NCBI GenBank assembly: GCA_903862885.1
Contig: CAIOZU010000016.1
Coordinates: 62,001 to 126,000, forward strand
Origin: an uncultured Pseudomonadota bacterium
GTDB taxonomy: Bacteria; Pseudomonadota; Gammaproteobacteria; Steroidobacterales; Steroidobacteraceae
Reading direction: 5' to 3'
DNA: 64,000 bases
Shown: in pieces, positions 8,859-18,166 of the stretch
Position numbering within the stretch: position 1 is the first letter of the stretch
Layout of the letters: each line of letters starts with the position of its first letter
Notes under the pieces: generated by a model
Seen by the model: the letters and a program-made list of their open reading frames with translations, nothing else
Told to the model about the DNA's origin: nothing
Database searches by the model: none
Translations under genes and position numbers: made by a program

Positions 8859-9653
8859 CTAGATCGGTAAGCGAATCGGTCGACTGTGTGCTTCTCGGGT
8901 CAATTGCTGCAAGTCTCTTAACACCTGTAATTCCTCGACCGTCGGCGCACTCACCACCTCCACGTGTGCAGCCACTCTCAACGGCCAGCCCGTGGCGTTG
9001 ACAATCGATTCCACCTCAACACCGGGGTAGCGCGCCACCAATTCCAACTCCTGCGTGTCAACCGAGGGCTTAAACACGCCATAGTCACTGACCAATGCCG
9101 CCGGACCCAATCCGCCGACCCTAAGACGTGCTCGCTCACCGCTGCCGCCTAAGAAACCCGGCGAACTCCTAAAATCGAGTCTCGCCACAAAGGATCGGGG
9201 TGATTGCTTTAACACCACCAGCACCTGTTTCGCATGCAAAGCAATATCCGGCGCGCCACCCCCACCGGGCAAGCGGGTCGTCGGCCGATCATAAGGTCCG
9301 ATCACCGTGCTATTTAAGTTCCCAAAGCGATCCACTTGAGCGGCTCCTAAAAAGCCGACGTCGACCCGCCCCGCCTGCAGCCAATAGGCGAACACCTCAG
9401 GCAAGGACACGATCGCCGTGGCAGTCTCCGCTAAATCACCGTCGCCAATCGATAAAGGCAACACGCGGGGTCGCGTATCGATTGTCCCCGACTCATAGAT
9501 CAAATGGAGTGCGGGCGCATGCAAGCGAACGGCGAGATTGGCAGCCGCCGATGGCAAGCCAATGCCCACAAAACACACCTGCCCATCGATCAACAAGCGA
9601 CTGGCCATCACGGTCATCATCTCATCCGCCGTATAGGTGCAAGCCTCACTCAT
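8859..9653 (-). CDS. CoA-transferase family I, beta subunit
   Basis: A 264-residue subunit of a two-subunit (glutaconate/3-oxoadipate/3-oxoacid type) CoA-transferase. GIGLPSAAANLA gives the CoA-binding loop and YESG contains the expected catalytic glutamate (Glu54), which forms the glutamyl-CoA thioester. GGGGAPDIA and the later ATGWPLRVA region are typical of the CatJ/PcaJ/GctB-like group. It overlaps the alpha subunit by four bases (ATGA), consistent with translational coupling and 1:1 stoichiometry. The acid transferred cannot be decided; the flanking aminotransferases suggest an acid derived from an amino acid. Confidence 0.85.
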   Translation of the reverse strand: MSEACTYTADEMMTVMASRLLIDGQVCFVGIGLPSAAANLAVRLHAPALHLIYESGTIDTRPRVLPLSIGDGDLAETATAIVSLPEVFAYWLQAGRVDVGFLGAAQVDRFGNLNSTVIGPYDRPTTRLPGGGGAPDIALHAKQVLVVLKQSPRSFVARLDFRSSPGFLGGSGERARLRVGGLGPAALVSDYGVFKPSVDTQELELVARYPGVEVESIVNATGWPLRVAAHVEVVSAPTVEELQVLRDLQQLTREAHSRPIRLPI

Positions 9654-10501
9654 GGCAACAGCCCATCGGCTCGCAGCAACCCAATCATCTGGGCATGATC
9701 GGTGGTGCCATGAATGTAGCGATCCACAAACGCCACGAAGCGCTGACGATCACGCGAGATCTCATCCCATGTCACATAGAAGGCATTGTCTCTGGCGTAG
9801 TAACCGGTGGCATAGGAGGGCCAGGCACCCGCCGGCACACACGCAATGGCGGTCACCGACCAATGCGGCAGCACCACGCTGTTCATCGGCGCATCCAAGC
9901 GCTCAACAATCTCCTCCACCGTGACCAGTAACTTGTGAGCCGCTAGGCCCGCTTCTTTTTGCGCGCCGATAATCCCACGGATGAGCACATTACCGGCTTG
10001 ATCGGCCTGCTGGGCATGCAAAATAGTCACCTCTGGGCGAAGGGCCGGCACGGTGGCCAAGCGCTCACCTGTATACGGACAGACCACCTCAGCGATCGAC
10101 AGATTGGCGGCGCGTAGATCCGTGCCCAGGTAGCCGCGCAACACGCCAAACGGCAGACCGGAGGCGCCCGCTGTGTAGGCAGCTGCCAAGCCCGCATGCG
10201 AGTGTTCGACCCAACTGAGTGCCTGTGGCCACGCGTGCTCGATGGCATCTCTTAATCGATGTGCAGAGCCCACCCCGGGGTTGCCACCCCACGCGAAGGT
10301 GAGCGCCCGCGCAGTCCCTGCGCCGATGAGTTGGTCATAAATCACATCCGGCGTCAGGCGCACCAAATGCAAGTCGCGGCGCCGCTGACGGATCAACTCA
10401 TGACCCGCCGCAAAAGGAATCAAATGGGTAAATCCCTCCAGCGCCACGCAATCACCATCGCGGACGTGCGAAGCGATCATTGCAGAGAGCGTTGTGATCA
10501 T
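9650..10501 (-). CDS. CoA-transferase family I, alpha subunit
   Basis: Alpha partner (283 residues) of the CoA-transferase encoded just downstream. The start has the family's early SHVRDGDCVALEGFTH segment, followed by LIPFAAGHEL, LTFAWGGNPG and a VVCPYTGERLATVPALRPEVTI-type core seen in CatI/GctA-like subunits (positions about 140-165). Start and stop overlap both neighbours by four bases, so it is part of one tightly coupled transcript: aminotransferase, alpha, beta, aminotransferase. Confidence 0.83.
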   Translation of the reverse strand: MITTLSAMIASHVRDGDCVALEGFTHLIPFAAGHELIRQRRRDLHLVRLTPDVIYDQLIGAGTARALTFAWGGNPGVGSAHRLRDAIEHAWPQALSWVEHSHAGLAAAYTAGASGLPFGVLRGYLGTDLRAANLSIAEVVCPYTGERLATVPALRPEVTILHAQQADQAGNVLIRGIIGAQKEAGLAAHKLLVTVEEIVERLDAPMNSVVLPHWSVTAIACVPAGAWPSYATGYYARDNAFYVTWDEISRDRQRFVAFVDRYIHGTTDHAQMIGLLRADGLLP

Positions 10502-11808
10502 GCGTGGGTCAACTCGCTGAGTAACCGATCGAGCAAGGCCACTGCAGCCGACAGATCATGCTCAGCGATCACCAAGGGGGGCGCGATAATGATCAAGTGG
10601 CCGCGGGTGGCGAAGGACACACCGACGTCTTTTGCCCGCATCACCAACTCACGCAGCAAGGGTGGCGTCTGTGGCCATGGCGCCAGCGGTGTCTTTGACG
10701 CCCGATCGGCCACCAACTCAATGACGGCAAAAAGCCCATCGCCACCACGCACATCGCCAATGACGGCGTGTCGATTTTTAAGCGCTTGCAGCGCCCGATA
10801 CAGCTCGGCGCCTAAGTGTCGCGAGCGCTCAATCAGCGCCTCATCCGCATAGGCTTGCACCGCCGCCAAACCCGCCGCGCACGATAAGGGATGACCCGCA
10901 TAGGTAAGGCCTGTGAATAGCTGCTGGTGCTCTACAGTCGCTGCCACGGCCTGTGACAGCACCACCGCGCCCAGTGGCAGATGCGCCCCGGTCAAGCCTT
11001 TGGCGAGGGTCATCAGATCAGGGCGACCCGCCTCACCGTCACGTTGCCACGCGAACCATTCACCGCAGCGACCAAAACCACTCATGACCTCATCGGCAAT
11101 CAACAGCACGCGACGACGAGCCGTCGCTTCCCGAAGCATCGGCCAATACGCTCGCGGTGCCACAATGCCGTTAGTCCCCGCATCCACCTCCATCAACACC
11201 GCGGCGACACCAGGGGGCGGTGTGCGATCAATCACCTCGGCCAGATGTGCCACGTGGCGGGTGGCACAAGTGATCGCATCCGTTGATCCGAAGGCGCATC
11301 GATACAGATAAGGCGCCGGGACGCGAAGCACACCAAAGGCCGCCGGATCCACCTGACCCTCGGTGCGCGCATCACCGGACAACGCCATCGCGGCATAACT
11401 GGCACCGTGATAGGAGCGCTCACGTGTGATCACTTTGGCCGCAGATTGCCCGCAGGCTAAGCGAGCAAACTTGACCGCGTGCTCATTCGCGTCCGCACCA
11501 CCCAAGGTGAAGTACACCCGCCCGCCCTCAAAGCCTGACTTCTCAAGCAAGCGTCGCGCCAACGCCGCACGCGGTATCGCACCCCAGCTGTTGGTCACAA
11601 AACATAACTGCGCCGCTTGCGCTTGAATGGCTTGAATGATTGCGGGATGTTGGTGGCCTAGGTTCATGCACTCGGCGAGGCTACTCATATCGAGATAGCG
11701 ATGACCATTCTCATCGGTGAAAAATGCGCCCTCGCCACTGACGATGGTGGGCGCATCCCACTCCGCTTGGACGCACCAACTGTGCAGCACATCCGTCCGT
11801 TCACTCAT
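10498..11808 (-). CDS. Class III aminotransferase (omega-amino acid type)
   Basis: PLP-dependent aminotransferase, 436 residues from the Met of MSERTDVL; a GGGTGG-like purine stretch precedes this ATG, and the frame is open seven codons further. Motifs include YLDMSSLAECMNLGHQHP, FTLGGADANEHAVKFAR, RSYHGASYAAMALSGD, LIADEVMSGFGRCGEWFA and the PLP lysine in TLAKGLTGAHLPLGAV. This pattern is nearest to beta-alanine/omega-amino-acid:pyruvate aminotransferases. It heads the four-gene aminotransferase/CoA-transferase operon, so it probably makes the oxo acid that enters the pathway. It is clearly different from the second aminotransferase of the operon. Confidence 0.82.
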   Translation of the reverse strand: MSERTDVLHSWCVQAEWDAPTIVSGEGAFFTDENGHRYLDMSSLAECMNLGHQHPAIIQAIQAQAAQLCFVTNSWGAIPRAALARRLLEKSGFEGGRVYFTLGGADANEHAVKFARLACGQSAAKVITRERSYHGASYAAMALSGDARTEGQVDPAAFGVLRVPAPYLYRCAFGSTDAITCATRHVAHLAEVIDRTPPPGVAAVLMEVDAGTNGIVAPRAYWPMLREATARRRVLLIADEVMSGFGRCGEWFAWQRDGEAGRPDLMTLAKGLTGAHLPLGAVVLSQAVAATVEHQQLFTGLTYAGHPLSCAAGLAAVQAYADEALIERSRHLGAELYRALQALKNRHAVIGDVRGGDGLFAVIELVADRASKTPLAPWPQTPPLLRELVMRAKDVGVSFATRGHLIIIAPPLVIAEHDLSAAVALLDRLLSELTHA

Positions 11809-11890
11809 GAGAACCCACCCTGATTGCACACACCCTTCGGTTTAGGCTAGCGGCGCTCGAGCTGATGATGACCGACCCCCACCTTAACCC

Positions 11891-12667
11891 TCACGCAGGA
11901 CAAAACTGCAACAACTCCGCCACCACCTGCTGCAACAGTCCGCTCAACGGCGCGGCACGGCGCTCATCAAAGGCGGTCGTGTCTTCATCCATATAAGCGA
12001 CTTGCGCCAGTTCAATCTGTAACGCATAGATGCGATCCGTTGGCTGGCCATAGTGACGGGTGATGTAGCCGCCCTGAAAACGTCCGTTTAATACGTGCGT
12101 AAACAGCGAATTCGCCGCCAACACCGCCATCACCCGGGCCTGCAGCATCGGATCGCAGGCCTGCCCCCCAAAGGTACCCACGTTGATGTCCGGTAAACGC
12201 CCCTCAAAAAGACGCGGCACCACGGAGCGTATCGAGTGCGCATCCAAAAGCACCGCATAGCCATGGCGTGCCTTGGCGTGTGCCAACAGATCCTGCACGC
12301 CTTGATGGTAAGGCTGCCAGTACTGCACGCGACGCGCGGCCTGCTCTGTGGCATCCGGGACATCGCCCACGTACAAGGCCTCACCCGCAAAGGTATGCGT
12401 GGGACAAAGCCCCGTAGACACCTGTCCCGCATACAGGGCCGTGTCATCCGGTGGGCGATTGAGATCGACCACATAACGAGAATAGGCGGGCTCAATCCAA
12501 GACGCCCCCATCGCTTTGGCGAAGCCATACAGGCGCTCGACATGCCAGTCGGTGTCCGCCACCGCCCGACCCGCTGCGGTCATACGCGCCGCCAGCGCCG
12601 CGGGCAATGCACGCCCACTGTGCGGCAAGCTGATCACCAGCGGTTGCGAACCCTCATGCAGCTGCAT
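11891..12667 (-). CDS. hutG: N-formylglutamate deformylase HutG
   Basis: Last enzyme of the five-step histidine route: N-formyl-L-glutamate + H2O gives glutamate + formate. The 258-residue protein has the family segments LVISLPHSG, DTDWHVERLYGFA, VDLNRPPDDTALYAG, LLDAHSIRS and GRFQGGYITRHYGQP. It follows hutU by four bases. Its presence with hutF shows that histidine is degraded through N-formylglutamate rather than by the HutG-type formiminoglutamase route. Confidence 0.93.
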   Translation of the reverse strand: MQLHEGSQPLVISLPHSGRALPAALAARMTAAGRAVADTDWHVERLYGFAKAMGASWIEPAYSRYVVDLNRPPDDTALYAGQVSTGLCPTHTFAGEALYVGDVPDATEQAARRVQYWQPYHQGVQDLLAHAKARHGYAVLLDAHSIRSVVPRLFEGRLPDINVGTFGGQACDPMLQARVMAVLAANSLFTHVLNGRFQGGYITRHYGQPTDRIYALQIELAQVAYMDEDTTAFDERRAAPLSGLLQQVVAELLQFCPA

Positions 12668-12671
12668 CGCG

Positions 12672-14345
12672 CTACTTCAGCATCGGCATGACCAGCCCCC
12701 GCTCACGCGCGCACTCAATGGCGGTCGTATAACCGGCATCGGCATGGCGCATGACACCGGTGGCCGGGTCATTCCATAGGACACGCGCTAAACGCTTCGC
12801 CGCTGCCTCCGTGCCGTCGCAGACAATCACCACACCGGAGTGCTGTGAGAAGCCCATCCCCACGCCACCTCCATGGTGCAACGAGACCCACGTCGCTCCA
12901 CTGGCGGTATTTAACAAGGCGTTGAGCAACGGCCAGTCAGAGACTGCATCTGAGCCATCCATCATGCTCTCTGTTTCTCGATTCGGGCTCGCGACGGAAC
13001 CGGAATCCAAGTGGTCACGACCAATGACGATGGGCGCTTTCAACTCGCCACTTTTAACCATCTCATTGAATGCCAGACCCAAGCGATGGCGATCGCCCAA
13101 GCCCACCCAACAGATCCGCGCGGGCAAGCCTTGGAATTTAATCCGCTGCGCCGCCATATCCAACCATCGATGCAAATGCGGATCATTGGGTATTAACTCT
13201 TTCACCTTGGCATCGGTGCGCCGAATGTCTTCTGGATCACCCGACAAGGCCACCCAACGAAACGGACCAATGCCACGGCAAAAGAGCGGACGGATGTAGG
13301 CGGGCACAAAGCCTGGGAAATCAAAAGCGTTTTTTACGCCTTCCTCAAACGCCACTTGGCGAATGTTGTTGCCGTAATCAACGGTTGGAATGCCCGCGTG
13401 ATGAAAGGCGAGCAGTGCCTCTACGTGCCGAGCCATCGAGTGACGCGCCGCGAGCGCCACCGCCGCCGGATCCGTGCGTCGGGTCTCTTCCCACTGCGCC
13501 ACCGTCCATCCAATCGGCAGATACCCATTGATGGGATCGTGCGCGGAGGTCTGATCAGTAACCGCATCCGGACGGATGCCGCGCTTGAATAGCTCAGGCA
13601 AAATCTCAGCGGCATTGCCACACAAAGCCACCGACAAAGGTTTCTTGTCACGCACCGAGTCCATCACCAGGCGCAGCGCATCGTCTAAATCTTTTGCTTC
13701 CACATCGACATAACCCGTCCGCAGGCGCATCTCAATGCGACTCTTCTGACACTCGATCGCCAGCATCGATGCACCCGCCATGGTGGCAGCCAGTGGCTGC
13801 GCAGCACCCATCCCGCCCAAACCCGCCGTCAAAATCCAACGCCCGGCGAGATCACCGCCAAAATGCTGGCGGCCCATCTCCACAAAGGTTTCATAGGTGC
13901 CCTGCACAATGCCTTGGCTACCAATGTAGATCCAAGAACCCGCGGTCATCTGGCCATACATCATCAAGCCCTTGCGATCGAGCTCGTTAAAATGCTCCCA
14001 CGTCGCCCAGTGAGGAACCAGATTGGAGTTGGCAATGAGCACGCGCGGTGCATCGACGTGGGTCTTAAACACACCGACCGGTTTACCCGATTGCACCAGC
14101 AACGTTTCGTCATCACCTAAGACCTTTAAGCTCGCCACGATCTGATCAAAACACGCCCAATTGCGCGCCGCGCGACCAATGCCGCCATAGACCACCAACT
14201 CTTCCGGGCGCTCAGCGACACCGGGGTCTAAGTTATTACACAGCATGCGCAAGGCCGCTTCCGTGAGCCAGGAACGTGCCTCCAAGGTTGTGCCCGTTTT
14301 GGCTTTGATCACCCGAGTCGAGTCTTTACGCGGATCCATCGTCAT
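12672..14345 (-). CDS. hutU: Urocanate hydratase HutU
   Basis: NAD-dependent urocanase, 557 residues, the normal length; converts urocanate to imidazolonepropionate. Diagnostic stretches include [42 protein letters not shown] (NAD-binding), [15 protein letters not shown], the cysteine-containing [12 protein letters not shown] active-site segment and the [17 protein letters not shown] end. The start could also be the Met two codons later, which is better spaced from a GAGGGG sequence. Second gene of hutF-hutU-hutG. Confidence 0.96.
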   Translation of the reverse strand: MTMDPRKDSTRVIKAKTGTTLEARSWLTEAALRMLCNNLDPGVAERPEELVVYGGIGRAARNWACFDQIVASLKVLGDDETLLVQSGKPVGVFKTHVDAPRVLIANSNLVPHWATWEHFNELDRKGLMMYGQMTAGSWIYIGSQGIVQGTYETFVEMGRQHFGGDLAGRWILTAGLGGMGAAQPLAATMAGASMLAIECQKSRIEMRLRTGYVDVEAKDLDDALRLVMDSVRDKKPLSVALCGNAAEILPELFKRGIRPDAVTDQTSAHDPINGYLPIGWTVAQWEETRRTDPAAVALAARHSMARHVEALLAFHHAGIPTVDYGNNIRQVAFEEGVKNAFDFPGFVPAYIRPLFCRGIGPFRWVALSGDPEDIRRTDAKVKELIPNDPHLHRWLDMAAQRIKFQGLPARICWVGLGDRHRLGLAFNEMVKSGELKAPIVIGRDHLDSGSVASPNRETESMMDGSDAVSDWPLLNALLNTASGATWVSLHHGGGVGMGFSQHSGVVIVCDGTEAAAKRLARVLWNDPATGVMRHADAGYTTAIECARERGLVMPMLK

Positions 14346-14380
14346 TGTCCCCTCACGTCAATAAAAAGTAAGTTAAAAAA

Positions 14381-15745
14381 TTAAGCGGTAGCAGTGAGTC
14401 GCTTGAGCGTCGTCTTATAGGCTCGCTCAATGCGCGAGCGCGCGATGTGCCGGCCGCGACTGACCACCTCTTGGCCGCCGACCCACACCCGCTCGATGGC
14501 TTGCCGACGCGGTGCAAACAACCACGCATCCAGCCACGCCTCAGGCATCACGCCTGCAAACTCTGGCGCATCCGTATTCAGCAACAGCGCATCACCCGGC
14601 GCACCCACAGACAATCCCGCTGCCGCAAAGCCAAAGGCCTGCGCACCGCCTTGCACCGCCGCCTGCCACAACGCCGTCCCCACGTGCGGATTCTCGGCAT
14701 TCGCGGTGAGCACGCGCGCCTCGCGCCACAGGCGCAAGTTGTATTCCTGCAAGCGCAACTCTTCTCGCGGATCGATAGACACATGACTGTCAGAACCAAT
14801 ACCGAAACAGCCACCCGCCGCCAGATATTCGTCTAACGCAAAGCGACCATCCCCTAAATTGGCTTCGGTGGTCGGACATAAGCCCAATACCACCCCTTGG
14901 GCGGCCATGCCCGCCAGTTCTTTGGCGGTCACATGCGTCGCATGCACCAGGCACCAGTGACGGCCGAGCTCGCCGGATTCGAGCAGATGCTCGACCGGCC
15001 GACGCCCATAAGCCACGAGGCAGTCCTGCACTTCGCGCGTTTGTTCGGCCACATGAATGTGCACCGGCCGAGCGATGGGCTCGCGACGCGCGAGCGCTGC
15101 CACCGCGCGCAAGGCATCATTCGACACCGCGCGCAGACTGTGCAGCGCAAGACCGGTGGTAGATCGCGCAGTCTCCGTCGCCAACAGCGAGTCAAACAGC
15201 GCCACGAAATCGTCCGTGGAATGATAAAACCGTCGCTGCGCTTCGCTGAGCGGCTTACCGCCAAAATTGCCGTATTGATACAGCGTCGGCAACAGCAGTT
15301 GACGGATGCCGACGCGCTCGGCCGCGGCGCGCACCGCCGCCGACATTTTATGGCTTGGCTTAAACGCCCCACCACCCGGCTTGTGATGCACATAGTGGAA
15401 CTCGGCGACCGCCGTGTAACCGGCCTCCAACATCTCAAGATAAGCAAAAGCGGTGATCGCGGCGGTGTCCGCCGGCGTCAACTGCTCCACAAAGCGGTAC
15501 ATGACGCTACGCCAGCCCCAGAAAGAGCCGTCGGCGCCGGCCGCCACCTCGGCCGCACCCGCCATCGCACGCTGAAAGCCATGGCTGTGTAGATTCGGCA
15601 TGCCCGGCACCAATAAACCCGGCAAAAAGCGACCACCCGCCACGTCGCGCTCGACACGCGAAATGTGCCCATCGAGGTCCACCTCGACCACCACCTGGCG
15701 GGCAATGCCCTCGGGGAGTAAGGCCCGCTCAACTCGAAGCTCCAT
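14381..15745 (-). CDS. hutF: Formiminoglutamate deiminase HutF
   Basis: Amidohydrolase-superfamily enzyme, 454 residues, that deiminates N-formimino-L-glutamate to N-formylglutamate and ammonia. The metal-site motif NLHSHGFQRAMAG near residue 52, WGWRSVMYRFVEQL, HIHVAEQTREVQDC, LVHATH and FGIGSDSHVSIDPREELR match HutF. AGGAG lies five bases before the ATG and overlaps one arm of the proposed HutC operator. First gene of the leftward hut operon, divergent from hutI. Confidence 0.94.
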   Translation of the reverse strand: MELRVERALLPEGIARQVVVEVDLDGHISRVERDVAGGRFLPGLLVPGMPNLHSHGFQRAMAGAAEVAAGADGSFWGWRSVMYRFVEQLTPADTAAITAFAYLEMLEAGYTAVAEFHYVHHKPGGGAFKPSHKMSAAVRAAAERVGIRQLLLPTLYQYGNFGGKPLSEAQRRFYHSTDDFVALFDSLLATETARSTTGLALHSLRAVSNDALRAVAALARREPIARPVHIHVAEQTREVQDCLVAYGRRPVEHLLESGELGRHWCLVHATHVTAKELAGMAAQGVVLGLCPTTEANLGDGRFALDEYLAAGGCFGIGSDSHVSIDPREELRLQEYNLRLWREARVLTANAENPHVGTALWQAAVQGGAQAFGFAAAGLSVGAPGDALLLNTDAPEFAGVMPEAWLDAWLFAPRRQAIERVWVGGQEVVSRGRHIARSRIERAYKTTLKRLTATA

Positions 15746-15752
15746 GCGCGCT

Positions 15753-15766
15753 CCTGTATATACAGG
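15753..15766. promoter_or_regulatory. Probable HutC operator between hutF and hutI
   Basis: CCTGTATATACAGG is a perfect 14-bp palindrome. Its TGTATATACA centre matches what I recall of HutC (GntR family) sites, which are built on a TGTATGTACA/TGTATATACA core. It sits in the 73-bp divergent hutF/hutI gap, touching the hutF ribosome-binding site and about 50 bases before hutI, so one dimer could control both directions. Urocanate is the known inducer in that family. No hutC gene lies in the window. Confidence 0.72.
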
Positions 15767-15818
15767 TTAGAGGGTGAGATACTAACCCTCCCGGAAGGGC
15801 TTTGACAGGGGGTGGGCG

Positions 15819-17081
15819 GTGTGGGATCAGTTATGGACCAATGTGCGGGTGGCCGAGGCCACCCCCAACGGGGACGGCTTTCAGATCCTAGAGCAAGCCG
15901 CCTTAGCCATCGAGCAAGGCCGCATCCAGTGGATAGGCCTCGAACGCGAACTCCCGGGCGAGCCCTCGCAGTGTGCGCGCGCGCACCATGTGGGTGGCGG
16001 ACGCTTACTCACCCCCGGACTCATTGATTGTCATACGCACCTGATCTTCGGCGGCGATCGATCCCTCGATTTTGATCTTCGCACCCAAGGCCAAGACTAT
16101 GCTGCCATCAGCGCCGCCGGTGGGGGCATTCGCTCCACCGTCCAGCACACGCGCGATCAATCACCCGAGGCACTCTGTGAGCTCGCCCTGCCGCGCGCGC
16201 GCGCACTGCTCGCCGATGGCGTCACCACGCTCGAGATCAAATCGGGCTACGGATTAAATCTGGGCACTGAGCTCAATATGCTCAAAGCGGCGCACCTGTT
16301 GGCCGACCGCTTACACGTCAACCTGCAACCCACCTTGCTGGCCTTACATGCCTTACCGCCGGAATTCGCCAACGATCGCGCGCGCTACGTTGATGAAGTG
16401 ATTCAGGAGTGGATCCCCGCCGTGGTGGAACAAAAACTCGCCGTAGCGGTGGATGTGTTTATCGAGCACATCGCCTTTAGCTACGCCGAGTGTGCACGCG
16501 TATTGGCGGCAGCCCGTGACGCGGGCCTGGCTGTTAAGGTGCACGCCGATCAGTTATCTGATCTCAATGGCGCCGCTTTGGCGGCTGAATTTGGCGCTTT
16601 ATCGGCAGATCATCTGGAATATACCAACGCCGCCGGCGTGTCGGCCTTAGCGCGAAGCGGCACGGTCGCGGTGCTGTTGCCAGGTGCCTTTCTGATGCTC
16701 AACGAAAGCACCCGACCCCCGATCGCCGCCTTCAGAGCCGAGCAGGTGCCGATGGCGATTGCCACCGACCTCAATCCCGGCACCTCACCTCTCACCTCAC
16801 TGACCTTAGCCGCCACCCTCGCACGGGCACAGTTTGGACTGACCGCCGCAGAAGCCTTCGCGGGCATCACGGTGCATGCAGCCAAAGCCTTAGGCCTTGC
16901 ACGCACCCATGGCCGCTTAGCCGTTGGACAATCGGCTGATTTTTGTTTGTGGGATGCCAAGCACCCACGCGAACTCACCTATTGGCTCGGACGTCCGCTG
17001 TGTCACACCACGGTGCAGGCCGGTCGTGTGCGCGTACCACTCTCTGACCACCCACCCCTTTCGACGAGCACATCCGCATGA
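15819..17081 (+). CDS. hutI: Imidazolonepropionase HutI
   Basis: Metal-dependent amidohydrolase, 420 residues, which opens imidazolone-5-propionate to N-formimino-glutamate. The HxH metal motif is in IDCHTHLIFGGDR, followed by GGGIRSTVQHTR, LEIKSGYGLN, the second metal His in KVHADQLSD, the SADHLEY His and the catalytic Asp region AIATDLNPGTSP. The start is GTG preceded by an AGGGGG stretch; no ATG is available in frame at the right place. It is divergent from hutF-U-G and its stop overlaps the next start codon (ATGA). Confidence 0.94.
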   Translation: MWDQLWTNVRVAEATPNGDGFQILEQAALAIEQGRIQWIGLERELPGEPSQCARAHHVGGGRLLTPGLIDCHTHLIFGGDRSLDFDLRTQGQDYAAISAAGGGIRSTVQHTRDQSPEALCELALPRARALLADGVTTLEIKSGYGLNLGTELNMLKAAHLLADRLHVNLQPTLLALHALPPEFANDRARYVDEVIQEWIPAVVEQKLAVAVDVFIEHIAFSYAECARVLAAARDAGLAVKVHADQLSDLNGAALAAEFGALSADHLEYTNAAGVSALARSGTVAVLLPGAFLMLNESTRPPIAAFRAEQVPMAIATDLNPGTSPLTSLTLAATLARAQFGLTAAEAFAGITVHAAKALGLARTHGRLAVGQSADFCLWDAKHPRELTYWLGRPLCHTTVQAGRVRVPLSDHPPLSTSTSA

Positions 17082-18139
17082 CTGCCGCCTCCACCACACG
17101 CCGGTTTGATTTTGCCAGCGACAACGTCACCTGCGCATCACCGCAGATCATGGCGGCCCTGCACGCCGCCAATGTCGACTGTGTGGCCTCTTATGGCGAG
17201 GATCGCCTATCGAGCGCCTTACAGAACCGCGTGGCGGAACTCTTTGAGTGTGAGGTGACGGTGTTACCCATGACCACAGGGACGGCGGCCAACGCCTTGG
17301 CCTTAAGCGCCCTGTGTAAGCCCTATGAAGCCGTGTATTGCCACCAAAGCGCGCACGTGATGACGGATGAATGTGGCGCGCCCGAGTTTTTTAGTGCCGG
17401 CGCCAAACTGATTGGCCTACCGGGCGCGCAAGGTCGCCTACAAGCCGAGGATCTCGAGGCGGCATGCGCCTTAGCCCGCAGCATGGGCGTCCACCATGTG
17501 CAACCCGCCGCCCTGACGTTAAGCCAGGCCACCGAATGGGGCACAGTGTATACCCCGGACGCTCTGAAAACCCTGACAGACTCTGCCCATCGCTTAGGAC
17601 TGCGCACCCACTTAGATGGCGCGCGCTTTGCTAATGCCTTGGTGCATCTTGGCTGTCGGCCAGCCGACATCAGTTGGCGAGCCGGCATCGACGTGCTGTC
17701 TTTAGGCGCCACTAAAAATGGCGCACTGGCGGCGGAGGCCTTGGTGGTCTTTGATCAAAGCGTGGTGCAAGAATTACTGTTTCGTCGCAAGCGAGCGGGA
17801 CACTTGTGGTCAAAAATGCGCTTTTTAAGCGCGCAGTTACTCGCCTATCTGAGCGATGACCTGTGGCTTCACAATGCCCGTCAAGCAAACACCATGGCCA
17901 CTCGTTTAAGCCAAGGCTTGAGCGCACTGCCCTCGGTGCGCGTGGTGCAGCCGGTGGAGGCGAATGAGGTGTTTGTGGAAATGCCCACTGAGTGCATTGA
18001 AAGACTGCGCGCGACGGGCTATCACTTCTACGATTGGCCCGCACCGGCCGGCATCCACGGCGCGGTGATTCGGTTAGTGACTAGCTTCGATGTGTGCGCC
18101 GCCGACGTCGATGCACTGATCCTGGCAGCGCATCGCTAA
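17078..18139 (+). CDS. Low-specificity L-threonine aldolase-like PLP enzyme
   Basis: Fold-type I PLP enzyme, 353 residues, of the threonine/beta-hydroxy-amino-acid aldolase family (for example threonine to glycine + acetaldehyde). The N-terminus FDFASDNVTCASPQIM, YGEDRLSSALQ, MTTGTAANALAL, the His/Asp PLP contacts in HLDGARFANAL and the lysine of LSLGATKNGAL (about residue 213) are as expected. It starts inside the hutI stop codon, so it is co-transcribed with hutI; a link to histidine breakdown is not obvious. The closest relatives may be annotated as phenylserine or threonine aldolases. Confidence 0.85.
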   Translation: MTAASTTRRFDFASDNVTCASPQIMAALHAANVDCVASYGEDRLSSALQNRVAELFECEVTVLPMTTGTAANALALSALCKPYEAVYCHQSAHVMTDECGAPEFFSAGAKLIGLPGAQGRLQAEDLEAACALARSMGVHHVQPAALTLSQATEWGTVYTPDALKTLTDSAHRLGLRTHLDGARFANALVHLGCRPADISWRAGIDVLSLGATKNGALAAEALVVFDQSVVQELLFRRKRAGHLWSKMRFLSAQLLAYLSDDLWLHNARQANTMATRLSQGLSALPSVRVVQPVEANEVFVEMPTECIERLRATGYHFYDWPAPAGIHGAVIRLVTSFDVCAADVDALILAAHR

Positions 18140-18166
18140 ACCGCTTACTCGATCCAACGCGTGACT

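Noticed and set aside
9200-9931. 243-codon plus-strand frame opposite the CoA-transferase genes
   Set aside because: Low-complexity Arg/Pro/Ser/His composition typical of an antisense shadow of GC-rich coding DNA; the minus-strand genes match known families.
15753-15766. LexA (SOS) box reading of the CTGTATATACAG palindrome
   Set aside because: LexA sites need CTGT and ACAG separated by eight bases; here they are four apart. The hut context fits HutC.
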